56,028 nt of DNA from Actinomycetes bacterium (GCA_021791895.1 JAJYVS010000017.1:1-56028), one strand, 5' to 3'. Shown: positions 1-9,397, counted from the stretch's first letter. Program-made: numbers and translations. Notes: a model not told the origin generated them from the sequence alone.

Positions 1-640
1 GGAGGTACTCCCCGGGACCGGTCTCGTCGATCGCCTCCCGGGGGATCCCGATCTCCCGGACGAGGATCTCCCCGGAGTTCGCCCGGGTCATCGGCACCTT
101 CGCCGCGGTGAAGGTGACGGTGGCCCGGGGGCGCACCGCCCCGGGAGCGCCGATCCCCGTCGGGACGTCGAGGCTGAGGATCGGCACCCCGCTCGCCGTG
201 AGCTCGCGGACCGCCTCCGCGTACGGGGGGCGGAGCGGGCCGGCCTGGCCGGTGCCGAGCATGGCATCGAGGGCGAGCGCGAACGGCGCGAGGTCGGCGG
301 CCCGGGGCGCGCCCCGGTGGACCGGCACCCGGCCCCGCAGCCGCCGGTACGCACGGGCGGCCGGGCCGGGTCGGACCGGGAGCTCCGGGCGCACCCTCCA
401 GACCTCCGGCCGGAATCCGGCCGCGGCGAGCCATCGGGCCGCCACGAAGCCGTCGCCGCCGTTGTTGCCGGGCCCGGCCAGCACGGCCACCCGCGCCCCG
501 GGGGAGCGCAGCCGCCGCGCCGCCTCCTCGGCCACCGCCCGGCCGGCCGCCTCCATGAGATCCTCCGGCGCGACGCCGCGCGCGACCGCGTTCGCCTCGA
601 CCGCCTCCACCTCCCGCGCCGAAAGGCGGACGGGGTCCAT
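1..640 (-). CDS. nnrE: NAD(P)H-hydrate epimerase (YjeF N-terminal domain), partial
   Basis: Reading the minus strand from ATG at 640 gives about 213 residues with no stop before the window edge, so the C-terminal part lies outside. The N-terminus has the YjeF_N features: an early helix ending in LMEAAGRAVAEEA, then the glycine-rich loop VLAGPGNNGGDGFVAARWL, then LDAMLGTG and SLDVPTGIGAPG. This fold epimerises damaged NAD(P)HX so that the dehydratase can repair it; in many actinobacteria the same chain carries the C-terminal ADP-dependent dehydratase, which cannot be checked here. The gene is divergent from the ABC permease that follows, with only about 70 bp between the two likely starts. Family is confident; full domain content is unknown. 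Confidence 0.85.
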   Translation of the reverse strand, partial: MDPVRLSAREVEAVEANAVARGVAPEDLMEAAGRAVAEEAARRLRSPGARVAVLAGPGNNGGDGFVAARWLAAAGFRPEVWRVRPELPVRPGPAARAYRRLRGRVPVHRGAPRAADLAPFALALDAMLGTGQAGPLRPPYAEAVRELTASGVPILSLDVPTGIGAPGAVRPRATVTFTAAKVPMTRANSGEILVREIGIPREAIDETGPGEYL

Positions 641-659
641 GGGACCGACTCAGGCCGGT

Positions 660-666
660 GGGGGGG
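660..666 (+). other. Seven-G run that may hide the true permease start
   Basis: Deleting one G from this run joins GTG at 658 to the permease frame and restores an arginine-rich leader before the first membrane helix. It is therefore the most economical site for a one-base insertion or sequencing error. Confidence 0.4.
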
Positions 667-712
667 CCGCCGGGGCCGATCCCTCGGGCTGGCGGCCGCG
701 GTCGCCTTCGCG

Positions 713-1747
713 GTGATGACCGTCGTGACCCTGGCGGTGACGAGCAGCGGTCTCGAGACCTCGGCGGCGGCGATCATCTCGGTCGGCAAGGCCGATTTCA
801 CCATCGCCCAGAAGGGGGTGTCGGAGATCCTCTCGAGCACCATCGACACCGGAGAACGGGCGAGGATCGAGGCCACGCCGGGCGTCCAGAGCGCCGTCGG
901 CGTGCTGGTGGAGACGGAGAAGATCAACTCCGACAACCCGGTGTTCATCGAGATCGGGATCTCCCCGACCCAGCTCAAGCAGTTCGGCGTGACGATCGTG
1001 CGGGGCCACGCCTACGCGCCGACGGCGAGCCACCAGTGCATGCTCGGCTGGCGGGCGGCCGCGAACCTCGGGCTGCACGTCGGCTCGTCGTTCAAGGCCA
1101 ATGGCACGGTGAATACCGTCACCGGGATCTACTCCACCGGCAACAGCTTCGGTGACGACGCCGCCATGTTCCCGCTCCCGGCGATCCAGGGCTACAACCG
1201 GGTGCCCGGGATCGTCACCTTGGTCTTCGTGAAGGTGAAGCCGGGGTACCCGGTGAGCAAGGTGGAGCAGTCGATCAACCACAACATGCCCGAGCTGACG
1301 ACGATCAGGACGGCGTCGCAGTTCGGGAGGGCCGACCGCAACCTCGTCTACCTCAAGGCCGCGGTGACCGGGAGCACCATCCTGGCCGTCATCATCGGCG
1401 CGGTGATCGTCGGGAACACGATGCTCTTGAGCGTGTTCGAGCGGACGAGGGAGCTCGGGCTGCTTCGCGCCGTCGGGTGGACGAGGCGAAGAATCGTCGG
1501 GTTGATCCTGATCGAGGCCGTCGCGTTGGGCCTCATCGGAGCCTGTATCGGGGTCGGCCTGTCGTTCGCCGTCTCGACCGGCCTCGAGCACCTTCCGGCG
1601 CTTCGGGGCATCCTGCACACCAACTTCACCCCGATGGCCTTCTGGCGCGCCCTCTACACCGCCCTCGGGATGACCCTGATCGGCAGCCTGTACCCCGCCC
1701 TGCGGGCCGCCTTCCTCGTGCCGCTGAGGGCTCTCAGCTATGAGTGA
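713..1747 (+). CDS. MacB/FtsX-type ABC transporter permease with a doubtful, short N-terminus
   Basis: Inner-membrane subunit of a MacB/LolCDE-type ABC system. The frame runs from an N-terminal hydrophobic segment through an extracytoplasmic MacB_PCD-like domain (about 200 residues) into a three-helix FtsX domain (AVIIGAVIVGNTMLLSVFERTRELGLLRAVGW, typical of the family). Family members normally begin with ten or more extra residues of the type 'LRNLLRRR' before the first helix. Here the only in-frame start is GTG at 713 or ATG at 716, inside that helix. A GTG at 658 followed by a run of seven G would be in frame if one G were absent, giving a normal-looking start. So the gene is either 5'-truncated or carries a one-base error. 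It overlaps the ATPase gene by ATGAGTGA, implying coupling. Confidence 0.7.
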   Translation: MMTVVTLAVTSSGLETSAAAIISVGKADFTIAQKGVSEILSSTIDTGERARIEATPGVQSAVGVLVETEKINSDNPVFIEIGISPTQLKQFGVTIVRGHAYAPTASHQCMLGWRAAANLGLHVGSSFKANGTVNTVTGIYSTGNSFGDDAAMFPLPAIQGYNRVPGIVTLVFVKVKPGYPVSKVEQSINHNMPELTTIRTASQFGRADRNLVYLKAAVTGSTILAVIIGAVIVGNTMLLSVFERTRELGLLRAVGWTRRRIVGLILIEAVALGLIGACIGVGLSFAVSTGLEHLPALRGILHTNFTPMAFWRALYTALGMTLIGSLYPALRAAFLVPLRALSYE

Positions 1748-2474
1748 TCCCTCGCCGGCCGGGTCGGCCTCGACGCTGGCGTCGGGGGAGGGTGCCGTCG
1801 AGCAGCCCCCGGCGATCGAGCTGCACGACGTGGTCAAGCGCTACCGGGGAGGCGTCCTCGCGCTCGACCACCTGGACCTGGTCATCGCCAAGCAGGAGTT
1901 CGTCGCGATCTCGGGCCCGTCGGGATGCGGGAAGTCGACCCTCTTGCACCTGATCGCCGCCCTCGACGCGCCGACGTCGGGGACGGTCCTCGTGAACGGC
2001 CACGACCTGGCCAAGATGCACGACCTGAGCTACTTCCGCCGGCGCGAGGTCGGTCTCGTCTTCCAGCTCCACGACCTCTTGCCGAGGATCTCGGTGTTGG
2101 CCAACGTCGAGATCGTCATGTACGGGACCCACCGCTCCAGCCGTGGTCGGCACCAGCGGGCGAACGAGCTCCTCGAGGAGGTGGACCTCGGTGGGCGGGG
2201 AAGCCGCCTGCCCACGCAGCTCTCGGGGGGCGAGCGCCAGCGCGTCGCCATCGCCCGAGCCCTCGCCAACGAGCCGGGCATCCTCCTCGCCGACGAGCCG
2301 ACCGGGAACCTGGACGCCGAGTCGGCCCGCCGGATCATGGAGCTGTTCGGCCGGGTCCGCAACGACGGGGTGACGGTGGTCATGGTCACCCACGACGAGG
2401 CCCTCGCCGCCATGGCCGACCGGACCGATCGGATCGAAGTGGGCCGCATCGTGAGCTCGACGCGGAACCGCTGA
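1740..2474 (+). CDS. ABC transporter ATP-binding protein (LolD/MacB type)
   Basis: A 244-residue nucleotide-binding subunit that would power the permease just upstream. It shows Walker A SGPSGCGKSTLL, a Q-loop at FQLHDLLPR, the signature LSGGERQRVAIARAL, Walker B ILLADEPTGNLD and the switch histidine in VMVTHDEA, all in canonical order and spacing. The length is normal for LolD/MacB-type ATPases. ATG at 1740 overlaps the permease stop by a few bases, so the two are probably translated together. No periplasmic adaptor (HlyD-like) follows, so the substrate is unknown; such two-gene sets in actinobacteria often export peptides or lipids, which is only family knowledge. Confidence 0.9.
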   Translation: MSDPSPAGSASTLASGEGAVEQPPAIELHDVVKRYRGGVLALDHLDLVIAKQEFVAISGPSGCGKSTLLHLIAALDAPTSGTVLVNGHDLAKMHDLSYFRRREVGLVFQLHDLLPRISVLANVEIVMYGTHRSSRGRHQRANELLEEVDLGGRGSRLPTQLSGGERQRVAIARALANEPGILLADEPTGNLDAESARRIMELFGRVRNDGVTVVMVTHDEALAAMADRTDRIEVGRIVSSTRNR

Positions 2475-2548
2475 GGATGGAGGGGAGGACCGCGCCCTCA
2501 AGTCCTTCGGTCCGAAGCAGCCTCGGCTGGCGGTCCTTGGCCTTTCTC

Positions 2549-3640
2549 CTAGAGGAGTCGGCGGACGTGCCCGGCGATCTCGAGGTCCTCGCGGGCTTCG
2601 ACCACGACCGAGGCGACCCGGGCCGAGCGCGCCGAGATCACCCGGTCGGTGGCACCCGCCGCGTTCAACTGCTCGTCGAGCTCGATCCCGAGGAACGCCA
2701 GTCCGGCGCTGACGTCGGCCCGGAGGCGGGCCGACGCCGTGCCGGCGCCCCCGGTGTACACGAGGGCATCGAGACCGGAGGTGGCCGCGGCCATCGCCGC
2801 GATCGAGGTCCGGATCCGGTAGACGAAGACCTCGTAGGCGAGGGCGGCGGCCTCCTGGCCCAAGTCGGCCGCGGCGAGCACCTCTCGGAGGTCCGCCGAG
2901 ACCCCGGAGAGACCGAGGAGCCCCGAGCGGTGCTCGAGGGCGTCCTCCACCTCGTCGAGCGTGGCTCCGCTGTGGCGAAGGACGAAGAGGAGCAGACCGG
3001 GGTCGATCGTCCCGGACCGGGTCGCCATCACGAGACCCTCGAGGGGGGTGAACCCCATCGTCGTGTCGACCGACCGGCCCGATCGCACCGCGGCCAGCGA
3101 GGCCCCGGCGCCGAGGTGGGCGGTCACCAGGCGCAGGCCTTCGGCCGGCCGGCCGAGGAGCTCGGCCGCCCGCCTCGAGGCCCAGGCGTGGCTGAGGCCG
3201 TGGAAGCCGAACCGTCGGATCCCGAAGCGCCGCCGCCACTCCTCAGGCAAGGCGTAGGTCGCCGCTCTGGGGGGCAGGTGGGCGTGGAAGGCGGTGTCGA
3301 AGCAGGCCACCTGGGGAAGGTCGACCCCGAGTCGCTCGATAGCTTCGATCGCGGCGATCGACGGCGGGTTGTGGAGTGGGGCCAGCTCGGCCAGCTCGCG
3401 CAGCACCCCCTCCGAGGAGGCGTCGAGGACGACCGGTTCGACGAATCGCTCCCCGCCGTGGACGACCCGGTGGCCGACCGCACCGATCTCGGGCCCTGCC
3501 GCCAGGAACGCGCCGAGCGTCTCACCCAGCGCGCCGGGGGGCGGGGGCGGGAGGTCCCGGCCCCGGGCCACCTGGTCGTCGGGGTCGACGATCGCCAACT
3601 TGAGGCTGCTCGACCCGGCGTTGACGACGAGGATGTTCAC
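2549..3640 (-). CDS. ackA: Acetate kinase
   Basis: Converts acetyl phosphate and ADP to acetate and ATP. GTG at 3640 puts the family N-terminus [16 protein letters not shown] at residue 2; an upstream extension to 3685 has no family similarity. Further signature elements are [33 protein letters not shown] and [23 protein letters not shown]. At 363 residues it is somewhat shorter than the usual ~400, but all catalytic blocks are present. It is divergent from phosphoketolase with about 100 bp between the starts, so the two make the classic phosphoketolase-acetate kinase shunt: sugar phosphate to acetyl phosphate to acetate plus ATP, without oxygen. No DevR-like box is visible in the shared spacer. 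Confidence 0.95.
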   Translation of the reverse strand: MNILVVNAGSSSLKLAIVDPDDQVARGRDLPPPPPGALGETLGAFLAAGPEIGAVGHRVVHGGERFVEPVVLDASSEGVLRELAELAPLHNPPSIAAIEAIERLGVDLPQVACFDTAFHAHLPPRAATYALPEEWRRRFGIRRFGFHGLSHAWASRRAAELLGRPAEGLRLVTAHLGAGASLAAVRSGRSVDTTMGFTPLEGLVMATRSGTIDPGLLLFVLRHSGATLDEVEDALEHRSGLLGLSGVSADLREVLAAADLGQEAAALAYEVFVYRIRTSIAAMAAATSGLDALVYTGGAGTASARLRADVSAGLAFLGIELDEQLNAAGATDRVISARSARVASVVVEAREDLEIAGHVRRLL

Positions 3641-3741
3641 CGCGCCGGGGTGGGTGCGCCGGGGACCACCCGGGCAGATTGGCACACCGCACGGGCGGCA
3701 CCGCTCACACAGGTCAGACAGGTCAGAAAGGAGGAATGGTC

Positions 3742-6132
3742 ATGACGCCATCGCGATCCGAGGGGCGCCAGCCCCAAGACGAGTGGGGGCCGGTCGACCT
3801 GCTGTTCCGGGCGGCCAACTACCTGACTGTGGGGCAGATCTATCTGATGGACAACCCCCTGTTGACCCGCGCCCTGGCACCCGAGGACGTGAAACCCCGG
3901 CTGCTCGGCCACTGGGGGACGAGCCCGGGTCTCAACCTCTGCTACGCCCACCTCAACCACCAGATTCTCCGGCGCGACCTCGACGTGGTGTTCGTCTGCG
4001 GGCCGGGCCACGGGGGACCGGCCATCGTCGCCAACACCTGGTTGGAGGGCACCTACAGCGAACTGTTCCCCCATGTGAGCCTGGACGCAGAGGGCATGGC
4101 CCGGCTGTTCCGCCAGTTCTCGTTTCCCGGGGGCGTCCCGAGCCACTGCAGCCCCGAGACGCCGGGTTCCATCCACGAGGGTGGCGAGCTCGGCTACTCC
4201 CTCGCCCACGCGTTCGGGGCCGCGTTCGACAACAAGGGGCTGGTCGTCGCCTGCGTGGTCGGCGACGGCGAGGCCGAGACCGGACCGGCGGCGACGGGAT
4301 GGCACTCGAACAAGTTCCTCGACCCCGATCGGGACGGGACGGTGTTGCCGATCCTGCACCTGAACGGCTACAAGATCGCCGCTCCGACGTTCCTCGCCCG
4401 GATCCCCGACGCCGAGCTGCTCGCGCTGTTCAGCGGCATGGGCTACCGACCGTTCCTCGTGACCGGCGGCTTCGACGACGAGGACCACCTCGAGGTCCAC
4501 CAACGCGTCGGCTCGGCCCTGGCCGAGATCTTCGACGAGATCGACGAGATCCGGCGGTCCCCCCGGCGGGGCCGGCCCAGCTGGCCGATGCTGATCCTGC
4601 GGACCCCGAAGGGCTGGACCGGGCCCAAGGTGGTCGACGGGGTCGCGGTCGAGGGCACGTTCCGGGCCCACCAGGTCCCACTCGGGGAGGTCCGGACCAA
4701 TCCCGACCACCTGGCGGAGCTCGAGGCGTGGATGCGGAGCTACCGACCCCACGAGCTCTTTGATCCCACCGGTCGCCCGAACGACGAGATCAGGGCCGCC
4801 ACCCCGACCGGGACCCGTCGGATGGGGGCCAACCCGCACGCCAACGGCGGCCTGGTGCGCAAGGACCTGAGCGTGCCGGACTTCCGCCGCTACGGGGTGG
4901 CGGTCGACCGTCCGGGGAGCGGCCGGCACGAGGCCACCAGGGTCTTGGGGGGACTCCTGCGCGACGTCGTCGGGGCGAACCCCGACACCTTCCGGCTCTT
5001 CGGCCCGGACGAGACGGCCTCCAACCGCCTGCAGGCGGTCTTCGAGGTCACCGACCGGACCTGGGGGGCCGAGCGCCGGGACGGTGACGACCACCTGGCC
5101 GAAGACGGCCGGGTGATGGAGGTCCTTTCCGAGCACCAGTGCCAGGGGTGGCTCGAGGGCTACCTGCTCACCGGACGCCACGGCCTGTTCAACTGCTACG
5201 AGGCCTTCGTCCACATCGTCGACTCGATGTTCAACCAGCACGCGAAGTGGCTGAAGGTGAGCGCCGAGGTGCCGTGGCGCCGGCCCATCGCATCGCTCAA
5301 CTACTTGCTCTCCAGCCACGTCTGGCGCCAGGACCACAACGGCTTCTCCCACCAGGACCCGGGCTTCATCGACCACGTCGTGAACAAGAAGGCCGAGGTG
5401 GTCCGGGTCTACTTCCCGCCCGACACCAACTGCCTGTTGTCGGTGGCCGACCACTGCCTGCGGTCCGCCAACTACGTGAACGTGATCGTGGCCGGGAAAC
5501 AGCCCCAGGAGGACTGGCTCACGATGGACGAGGCCGTCGACCACTGCACCCGGGGCCTCGGCATCTGGCCCTTCGCGTCGAACGACGCCGGGACCCTCCC
5601 CGATGTCGTGATGGCGTGCTGCGGGGACGTGCCGACCCTCGAGACCATGGCCGCCGTCGGCCTGCTCAGGGCCCACCTCCCGGACCTGTCGGTCCGGGTG
5701 GTGAACGTCGTGGACCTGATGCGACTGCAACCCGACACCGAACACCCCCACGGCCTGACCGACCGGGAGTTCGACACCTTGTTCACCACGGACCGCCCGG
5801 TGGTCTTCGCCTACCACGGCTACCCCTGGCTCATCCACCGCCTGACCTACCGCCGGGCCAACCACGACAACATCCACGTCCGGGGCTACAAGGAGGAGGG
5901 GACCACCACCACCCCCTTCGACATGGTCATGCTGAACGATCTCGACCGCTACCACCTGGTGATCGACGTGCTGGACCGAGTGGACGGGCTGGAGGCGAGC
6001 ACGGCTGAGCTACGCCAGGCGATGGTGGATGCCCGGTTGGACGCCCGACGCTACGGCCGGGAGCACGGCGAGGACCCGCCGGACGTGGCCGAGTGGCGCT
6101 GGGACCCGGGCGGCACGCCGGTGCCGGCGTGA
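3742..6132 (+). CDS. xfp: Phosphoketolase (xylulose 5-phosphate/fructose 6-phosphate)
   Basis: A thiamine-diphosphate enzyme that cleaves xylulose 5-phosphate or fructose 6-phosphate with phosphate to acetyl phosphate and an aldose phosphate. The product is 796 residues, normal for the XFP family. Landmarks: YLMDNPLL near the start, [44 protein letters not shown], the ThDP motif [11 protein letters not shown] running to LNGYKI, and the C-terminal block with [11 protein letters not shown] and [23 protein letters not shown]. The ATG at 3742 was chosen over ATG 3736 and 3679 because AAAGGAGG (3727-3734) sits seven bases before it. It works with the divergent acetate kinase. Confidence 0.97.
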   Translation: MTPSRSEGRQPQDEWGPVDLLFRAANYLTVGQIYLMDNPLLTRALAPEDVKPRLLGHWGTSPGLNLCYAHLNHQILRRDLDVVFVCGPGHGGPAIVANTWLEGTYSELFPHVSLDAEGMARLFRQFSFPGGVPSHCSPETPGSIHEGGELGYSLAHAFGAAFDNKGLVVACVVGDGEAETGPAATGWHSNKFLDPDRDGTVLPILHLNGYKIAAPTFLARIPDAELLALFSGMGYRPFLVTGGFDDEDHLEVHQRVGSALAEIFDEIDEIRRSPRRGRPSWPMLILRTPKGWTGPKVVDGVAVEGTFRAHQVPLGEVRTNPDHLAELEAWMRSYRPHELFDPTGRPNDEIRAATPTGTRRMGANPHANGGLVRKDLSVPDFRRYGVAVDRPGSGRHEATRVLGGLLRDVVGANPDTFRLFGPDETASNRLQAVFEVTDRTWGAERRDGDDHLAEDGRVMEVLSEHQCQGWLEGYLLTGRHGLFNCYEAFVHIVDSMFNQHAKWLKVSAEVPWRRPIASLNYLLSSHVWRQDHNGFSHQDPGFIDHVVNKKAEVVRVYFPPDTNCLLSVADHCLRSANYVNVIVAGKQPQEDWLTMDEAVDHCTRGLGIWPFASNDAGTLPDVVMACCGDVPTLETMAAVGLLRAHLPDLSVRVVNVVDLMRLQPDTEHPHGLTDREFDTLFTTDRPVVFAYHGYPWLIHRLTYRRANHDNIHVRGYKEEGTTTTPFDMVMLNDLDRYHLVIDVLDRVDGLEASTAELRQAMVDARLDARRYGREHGEDPPDVAEWRWDPGGTPVPA

Positions 6133-6196
6133 GGCGCCGGCCGAGGCGCGGGTCGAGGCGCGACGGGCGGCGGCTTCGATCCGCCATGATGGGGAG

Positions 6197-6625
6197 ATGA
6201 CCGACGCCGCCGGCGAGGGCCGGGTCCTGACCGAGATCGCCGATGAGGAGTGCTACCGGCTGCTCGGGAGCCAGTCCCTCGGACGCCTGGCGGTGGTGCG
6301 CGACGGCCGACCCGAGATCTTCCCGGTCAACTACGCCCTCGACGGCCGGACCGTCACCCTGCGGACGGCCCCGGGCGTAAAGCTCGCCTTCGGCTCGTTC
6401 TCCCACGTGGCCTTCGAGGTCGAGGACATCGACCCGGTCACGAAGGAGGGGTGGGTGGTCGAGGTCCGCGGGTTCGCCGAGGAGATCACCGACGCCGGGG
6501 ACGAGTGGTCGGTGCACGCCCGGGGGTCCGCCGTCGAGCCCTGGGTGGAGGGCGTCCACGACCACTACCTCGCCATCGCCCACGGCGAGATCTCGGGCCG
6601 CCGGATCTCCCGATCGCCGGGCTGA
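6197..6625 (+). CDS. PPOX-fold flavin-binding protein
   Basis: A 142-residue protein of the pyridoxamine 5'-phosphate oxidase-like split-barrel fold. Features: a short helix followed by LLGSQSLGRLAVVRDGRPEIFPVNYALDGR, then VTLRTAPGVKLAF and FEVEDIDPVTKEGWVVEVRG, the usual FMN- or F420-binding core. The C-terminus IAHGEISGRRISR resembles that of the XRE-PPOX fusion at 8.7-9.3 kb, so the two are probably paralogues. Such proteins are frequent in actinobacterial stress and hypoxia regulons, but their substrates are mostly unknown. ATG 6197 gives the conserved N-terminus; the earlier in-frame ATG at 6029 would overlap phosphoketolase. Confidence 0.8.
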   Translation: MTDAAGEGRVLTEIADEECYRLLGSQSLGRLAVVRDGRPEIFPVNYALDGRTVTLRTAPGVKLAFGSFSHVAFEVEDIDPVTKEGWVVEVRGFAEEITDAGDEWSVHARGSAVEPWVEGVHDHYLAIAHGEISGRRISRSPG

Positions 6626-6638
6626 GGCCCGGCCCGAC

Positions 6639-7055
6639 TCAATCGGCCCGGGTGCTCGGGACGATCACGAGCGGCACGGTGGCCCGCTCGGCCAGCTCGT
6701 GGCTCGTGCTGCCGAGCGGGAGGCCGGCGTCGTTGCGATGGCCGCGCGAACCGACCACCAAGAGGTCGGCCGACAGGGGCGGGTTCCCCGCCCGGAGCAG
6801 CGCCGAGCACGGGTCGCCCTGGCTCACGTGCCACCGGGCGTGGCCGGGGTCGATCCCCGCCTCGCCGGCCATGACGACCGCGGTCTCCTCGAGGTCGCGG
6901 ACGATCTCGATCTCGTCGGTCCGCCCGAGCAGGCCGATCGCGTGCACGAGGACGATGTTCGCCCCCAACTGGTTGGCGAGGTCGAAGGCGAAGCGCGCCG
7001 CCAGCTGGGCGCCGATGGAGCCGTCGTAGCCGACGGCGATGGTCCGGACCGTCAT
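6639..7055 (-). CDS. Universal stress protein A (UspA) family, single domain
   Basis: A 138-residue nucleotide-binding stress protein. It opens with RTIAVGYDGSIGAQLAARFAFDLA and ends with the ATP-binding signature VVGSRGHRNDAGLPLGSTSHELA, matching the G-2X-G-9X-G(S/T) pattern. It is the last gene of a minus-strand operon: its ATG overlaps the stop of the deacetylase gene (ATGA). This is one of three Usp proteins in the window. In Mycobacterium, several Usp genes are among the most strongly DosR-induced. Whether it binds ATP, as the motif suggests, is inference. Confidence 0.92.
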   Translation of the reverse strand: MTVRTIAVGYDGSIGAQLAARFAFDLANQLGANIVLVHAIGLLGRTDEIEIVRDLEETAVVMAGEAGIDPGHARWHVSQGDPCSALLRAGNPPLSADLLVVGSRGHRNDAGLPLGSTSHELAERATVPLVIVPSTRAD

Positions 7056-8092
7056 CCCGGCCCTTCTCGCTCCAGCTCTTCCGCCGAGCGGATGGCGCGC
7101 ACCCGCTCGGCCCTGGCCCGTTCGACCATGGCGCCGCTCCGGTCGTCCGAGGTCGGGTCCTCGGCGTCGTAGGGGGCGCCCAGCAGCTCGCCCAGGGTCG
7201 CGGCGACCGAGCCCCGCACGGCCAGGAGGTCGTAGCCGCCCTCGAGGAACAGGGCCAGCCGGCCCGGGCGGGGCACGAAGCCCTGCACCGTTTTGGCCAG
7301 CTCGGCGAAGTCCCCGCTCGAGAGGGCGAAGTCGGCCAGCGGGTCGTCCCGGTGGGCGTCGAAGCCGGCCGAGACAAGGACCCAGGTGGGGCCGAAGGCG
7401 TCGACCGCCGGCCCGGCCAGCTCGTCGATCCCCCGCCGGAGCGCGTCGCCGGTGGCTCCGGGGCCGAGCGGGACGTTGACGGTTAGCTCGAGGGCGTCGG
7501 CCCCCCCGATCTCCCGGGCCGCCCCGGTGCCCGGGTACAGCGGCCACTGGTGGGTCGAGACGTACAGGACCGAGGGGTCGTTCCAGAAGATGGCCTGGGT
7601 GCCGTTGCCGTGGTGGACGTCCCAGTCGACGATCAGGACTCGCTCGCCCTCGGCCACCAGGCTGGCCGCGCCCACCGCGACCGCGTTCAGCAGGCAGAAG
7701 CCCATGGCCCGGTCGGCGAGGGCGTGGTGCCCCGGTGGCCGGGCGGCCACGAAGGCCACGCCGGCTTGGAGGACCTTCAATCGGTCGATCGCGGCGAGGC
7801 CGGCGCCGACGACCCGCCGGGCGGCTTCGAAGGACTGGGGCGTCGAGTAGGTGTCGGGGTCGAGGTCCCCGCCGCCGGCCCCGCAGAACGCCGCCAGCTC
7901 CTGCAAGAAGGCGGGCGGGTGGACCAGGGCTAGCCGGTCGAGGGGGGCGGCCTGGCCCGGGACGACCTCCACGTCCTCGTCGAGGTGCAGGTCGTCGATC
8001 CCGGCCATGGCCGCCTCGACCCGTCCCGGGCGCTCGGGGTGCCCGACCCGGTGGTGCTCGGGCGAGGGGACCGGCCCGCCGACGATCAGCAC
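7052..8092 (-). CDS. Histone deacetylase/AcuC-like zinc deacetylase
   Basis: A 346-residue member of the arginase/deacetylase superfamily. Zinc-site and active-site motifs are in order: HPERPGRVEAA, AARPPGHHA (paired histidines), VDWDVHHGNGTQAIFW, STHQWPLYPGTG, VSAGFDAHRDDPLADF and the C-terminal LEGGYDL. Bacterial members remove acetyl groups from lysine side chains (AcuC acts on acetyl-CoA synthetase) or from small amines. It lies directly after a GNAT acetyltransferase gene in the same operon, which makes a reversible protein-acetylation pair plausible; the GNAT-fused acyl-CoA synthetase elsewhere in the window is a conceivable target. That link is inference. Confidence 0.93.
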   Translation of the reverse strand: MLIVGGPVPSPEHHRVGHPERPGRVEAAMAGIDDLHLDEDVEVVPGQAAPLDRLALVHPPAFLQELAAFCGAGGGDLDPDTYSTPQSFEAARRVVGAGLAAIDRLKVLQAGVAFVAARPPGHHALADRAMGFCLLNAVAVGAASLVAEGERVLIVDWDVHHGNGTQAIFWNDPSVLYVSTHQWPLYPGTGAAREIGGADALELTVNVPLGPGATGDALRRGIDELAGPAVDAFGPTWVLVSAGFDAHRDDPLADFALSSGDFAELAKTVQGFVPRPGRLALFLEGGYDLLAVRGSVAATLGELLGAPYDAEDPTSDDRSGAMVERARAERVRAIRSAEELEREGPG

Positions 8093-8096
8093 CGGG

Positions 8097-8705
8097 TCAC
8101 CGGGGGGTGCGCTCGCCGTGGTGGTAGGCGGGGCCGATCGGGAACCGGACCAAGATCAGCCCGTCGTCGAAGCGCATGGAGACGTTGAACCTCGAGTGGG
8201 TGAAGACGTGGAGCATGTCACGGTTCTCGGGCAGTGTCGACGCCACCAGGGCGTCGACGCCGCACATCCACGCGGCCTGGGCCAACAGCTCGAGGAGCAG
8301 GGTGGCGATGCCGTGGTGCTGCCAGGCGTCGGCGACGACGAAGGCGACCTCGGCCTCGGTGCCCGAGATGCGGTCGTAGCGTCCCACCGCCACGAGGACG
8401 CCCTCGACCTCGACCACGAGGGCGAGCCGGTCGGCGTAGTCGACGTGGGTGAACCGCTCGATCTCGGCCCGGGACAGCTGGGGATGGGGCGAGAAGAAGC
8501 GAAAGTAGACCGACTGGGGACTGAGCAGGCGATGGAAGTCCTCCAGTCGCTCGGCGTCGTCGGGTCGGATCGGCCGGACGTGGACCGTCGTGCCGAGGAG
8601 GGTGGTCACGTCGCACTCCAGCGTTCCCAGATACCCCGGCGGGATCGGGGTGGTGGGGAGGTGCTCGGTCTCGGGGCCGATCGCCATGGCCGTGTTCGAG
8701 TTCAC
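8097..8705 (-). CDS. GNAT N-acetyltransferase
   Basis: About 202 residues. The core has the GNAT pattern: VHVRPIRPDDAERLEDFHRLLS, then SVYFRFFSPHP, EVAFVVADAWQHHGIATLLLELLAQ (acetyl-CoA pyrophosphate loop region, with QHHGIA for the usual QxxGxA) and VFTHSRFNV. The closest relative in the window is the N-terminal GNAT domain of the acyl-CoA synthetase at 27.5-30.2 kb, which shares RPIRPDD/RFF-type motifs. GTG 8705 overlaps the upstream stop (GTGA), favouring coupled translation; ATG 8687 is an alternative. Located between the XRE-PPOX and deacetylase genes. Confidence 0.85.
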   Translation of the reverse strand: MNSNTAMAIGPETEHLPTTPIPPGYLGTLECDVTTLLGTTVHVRPIRPDDAERLEDFHRLLSPQSVYFRFFSPHPQLSRAEIERFTHVDYADRLALVVEVEGVLVAVGRYDRISGTEAEVAFVVADAWQHHGIATLLLELLAQAAWMCGVDALVASTLPENRDMLHVFTHSRFNVSMRFDDGLILVRFPIGPAYHHGERTPR

Positions 8706-9346
8706 CGGCGCCTGATGCGCCGGCCGGTGATCTCCTTCGGGGTGATGCGGACGTAGCGGTCCTTCTCGCCTCCGGCCCACGGGCTGATCGCGAGGTGCTC
8801 GACCGACTCGAGCTCGGTCCCCTCGGTCAGCACCCTGCCCTCCCCGGTCACGAGCACGCTCCACCCTTCGGAGAGGGCGTCGTCGATGTGGTCGACCTCG
8901 AAGGAGACCAGCCCCTCGTCGACCGCTTCGACCACGGCGGCGCTGGTGGCGGTGCGAAAGACGATGTCGCCGTCGAACACCTTGAAGTTGACCGGGACCG
9001 CCACCGGACCCCGTGGGGCGACGAACACGACCCGGCCGATGCCCCCCGACGCGAGAAGCGCCTTGGCGTCCTCGGGCTCGACCTCGTCGAGCTCGAGGCC
9101 CTCGGAGGAGGCCGAGCGACCCGGCGGGGCCAGCATGCCGCTGCCGGCCAACGCCTCGACGGTGGTCTCCAGTGCGGCCGAGAGCCGCCACAGTGCGGCC
9201 CGGGTGAGCTGGGGCGCGGGATTCTCCTCGATCAGCTCGACGTAGGCCGGATGCATCCCGGCCCGCCGGGCCACCTCCTCGCGGCTGATGCCCAGTTCCC
9301 GGCGTCGTTCGGCGACCCGCCGGCCCAAGTCTCCAACGTTGCTCAC
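8702..9346 (-). CDS. XRE-type HTH fused to a PPOX-fold flavin-binding domain
   Basis: A 214-residue two-domain protein. Residues about 5-65 form a lambda-repressor-like helix-turn-helix (VAERRRELGISREEVARRAGMHPAYVELIE). From about residue 85 comes a PPOX split-barrel (LLASGGIGRVVFVAPRGPVAVPVNFKVFDGD ... EVDHIDDALSEGWSVLVTGEG) ending ITPKEITGRRI. Such fusions could sense a flavin, F420 or a redox ligand and regulate DNA binding; this is inference. GTG 9346 is preferred because AGGGAGGA lies just before it. It heads the four-gene operon running to 6639. A DevR-like box lies 51 bp upstream, and a CAGTCT hexamer at 9369-9374 fits a -10 exactly 42.5 bp from the box centre to the deduced transcription start at about 9362. 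Confidence 0.85.
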   Translation of the reverse strand: MSNVGDLGRRVAERRRELGISREEVARRAGMHPAYVELIEENPAPQLTRAALWRLSAALETTVEALAGSGMLAPPGRSASSEGLELDEVEPEDAKALLASGGIGRVVFVAPRGPVAVPVNFKVFDGDIVFRTATSAAVVEAVDEGLVSFEVDHIDDALSEGWSVLVTGEGRVLTEGTELESVEHLAISPWAGGEKDRYVRITPKEITGRRIRRR

Positions 9347-9397
9347 CGCTCCTCCCTTGGCCAATTCCAGACTGACCGGTGGATCGGGCCGGGACCA

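Noticed and set aside
317..700. Long plus-strand open frame ahead of the ABC permease
   Set aside because: It is the shadow of the minus-strand epimerase gene; its translation is Arg/Pro/Gly-rich without family features.
2495..2545. Box-like sequences AAGTCCTTCGGTCC and CGGTCCTTGGCCTT
   Set aside because: They lie between the 3' ends of convergent genes, match at 10 and 8 of 14 positions and precede no start codon at a sensible distance.
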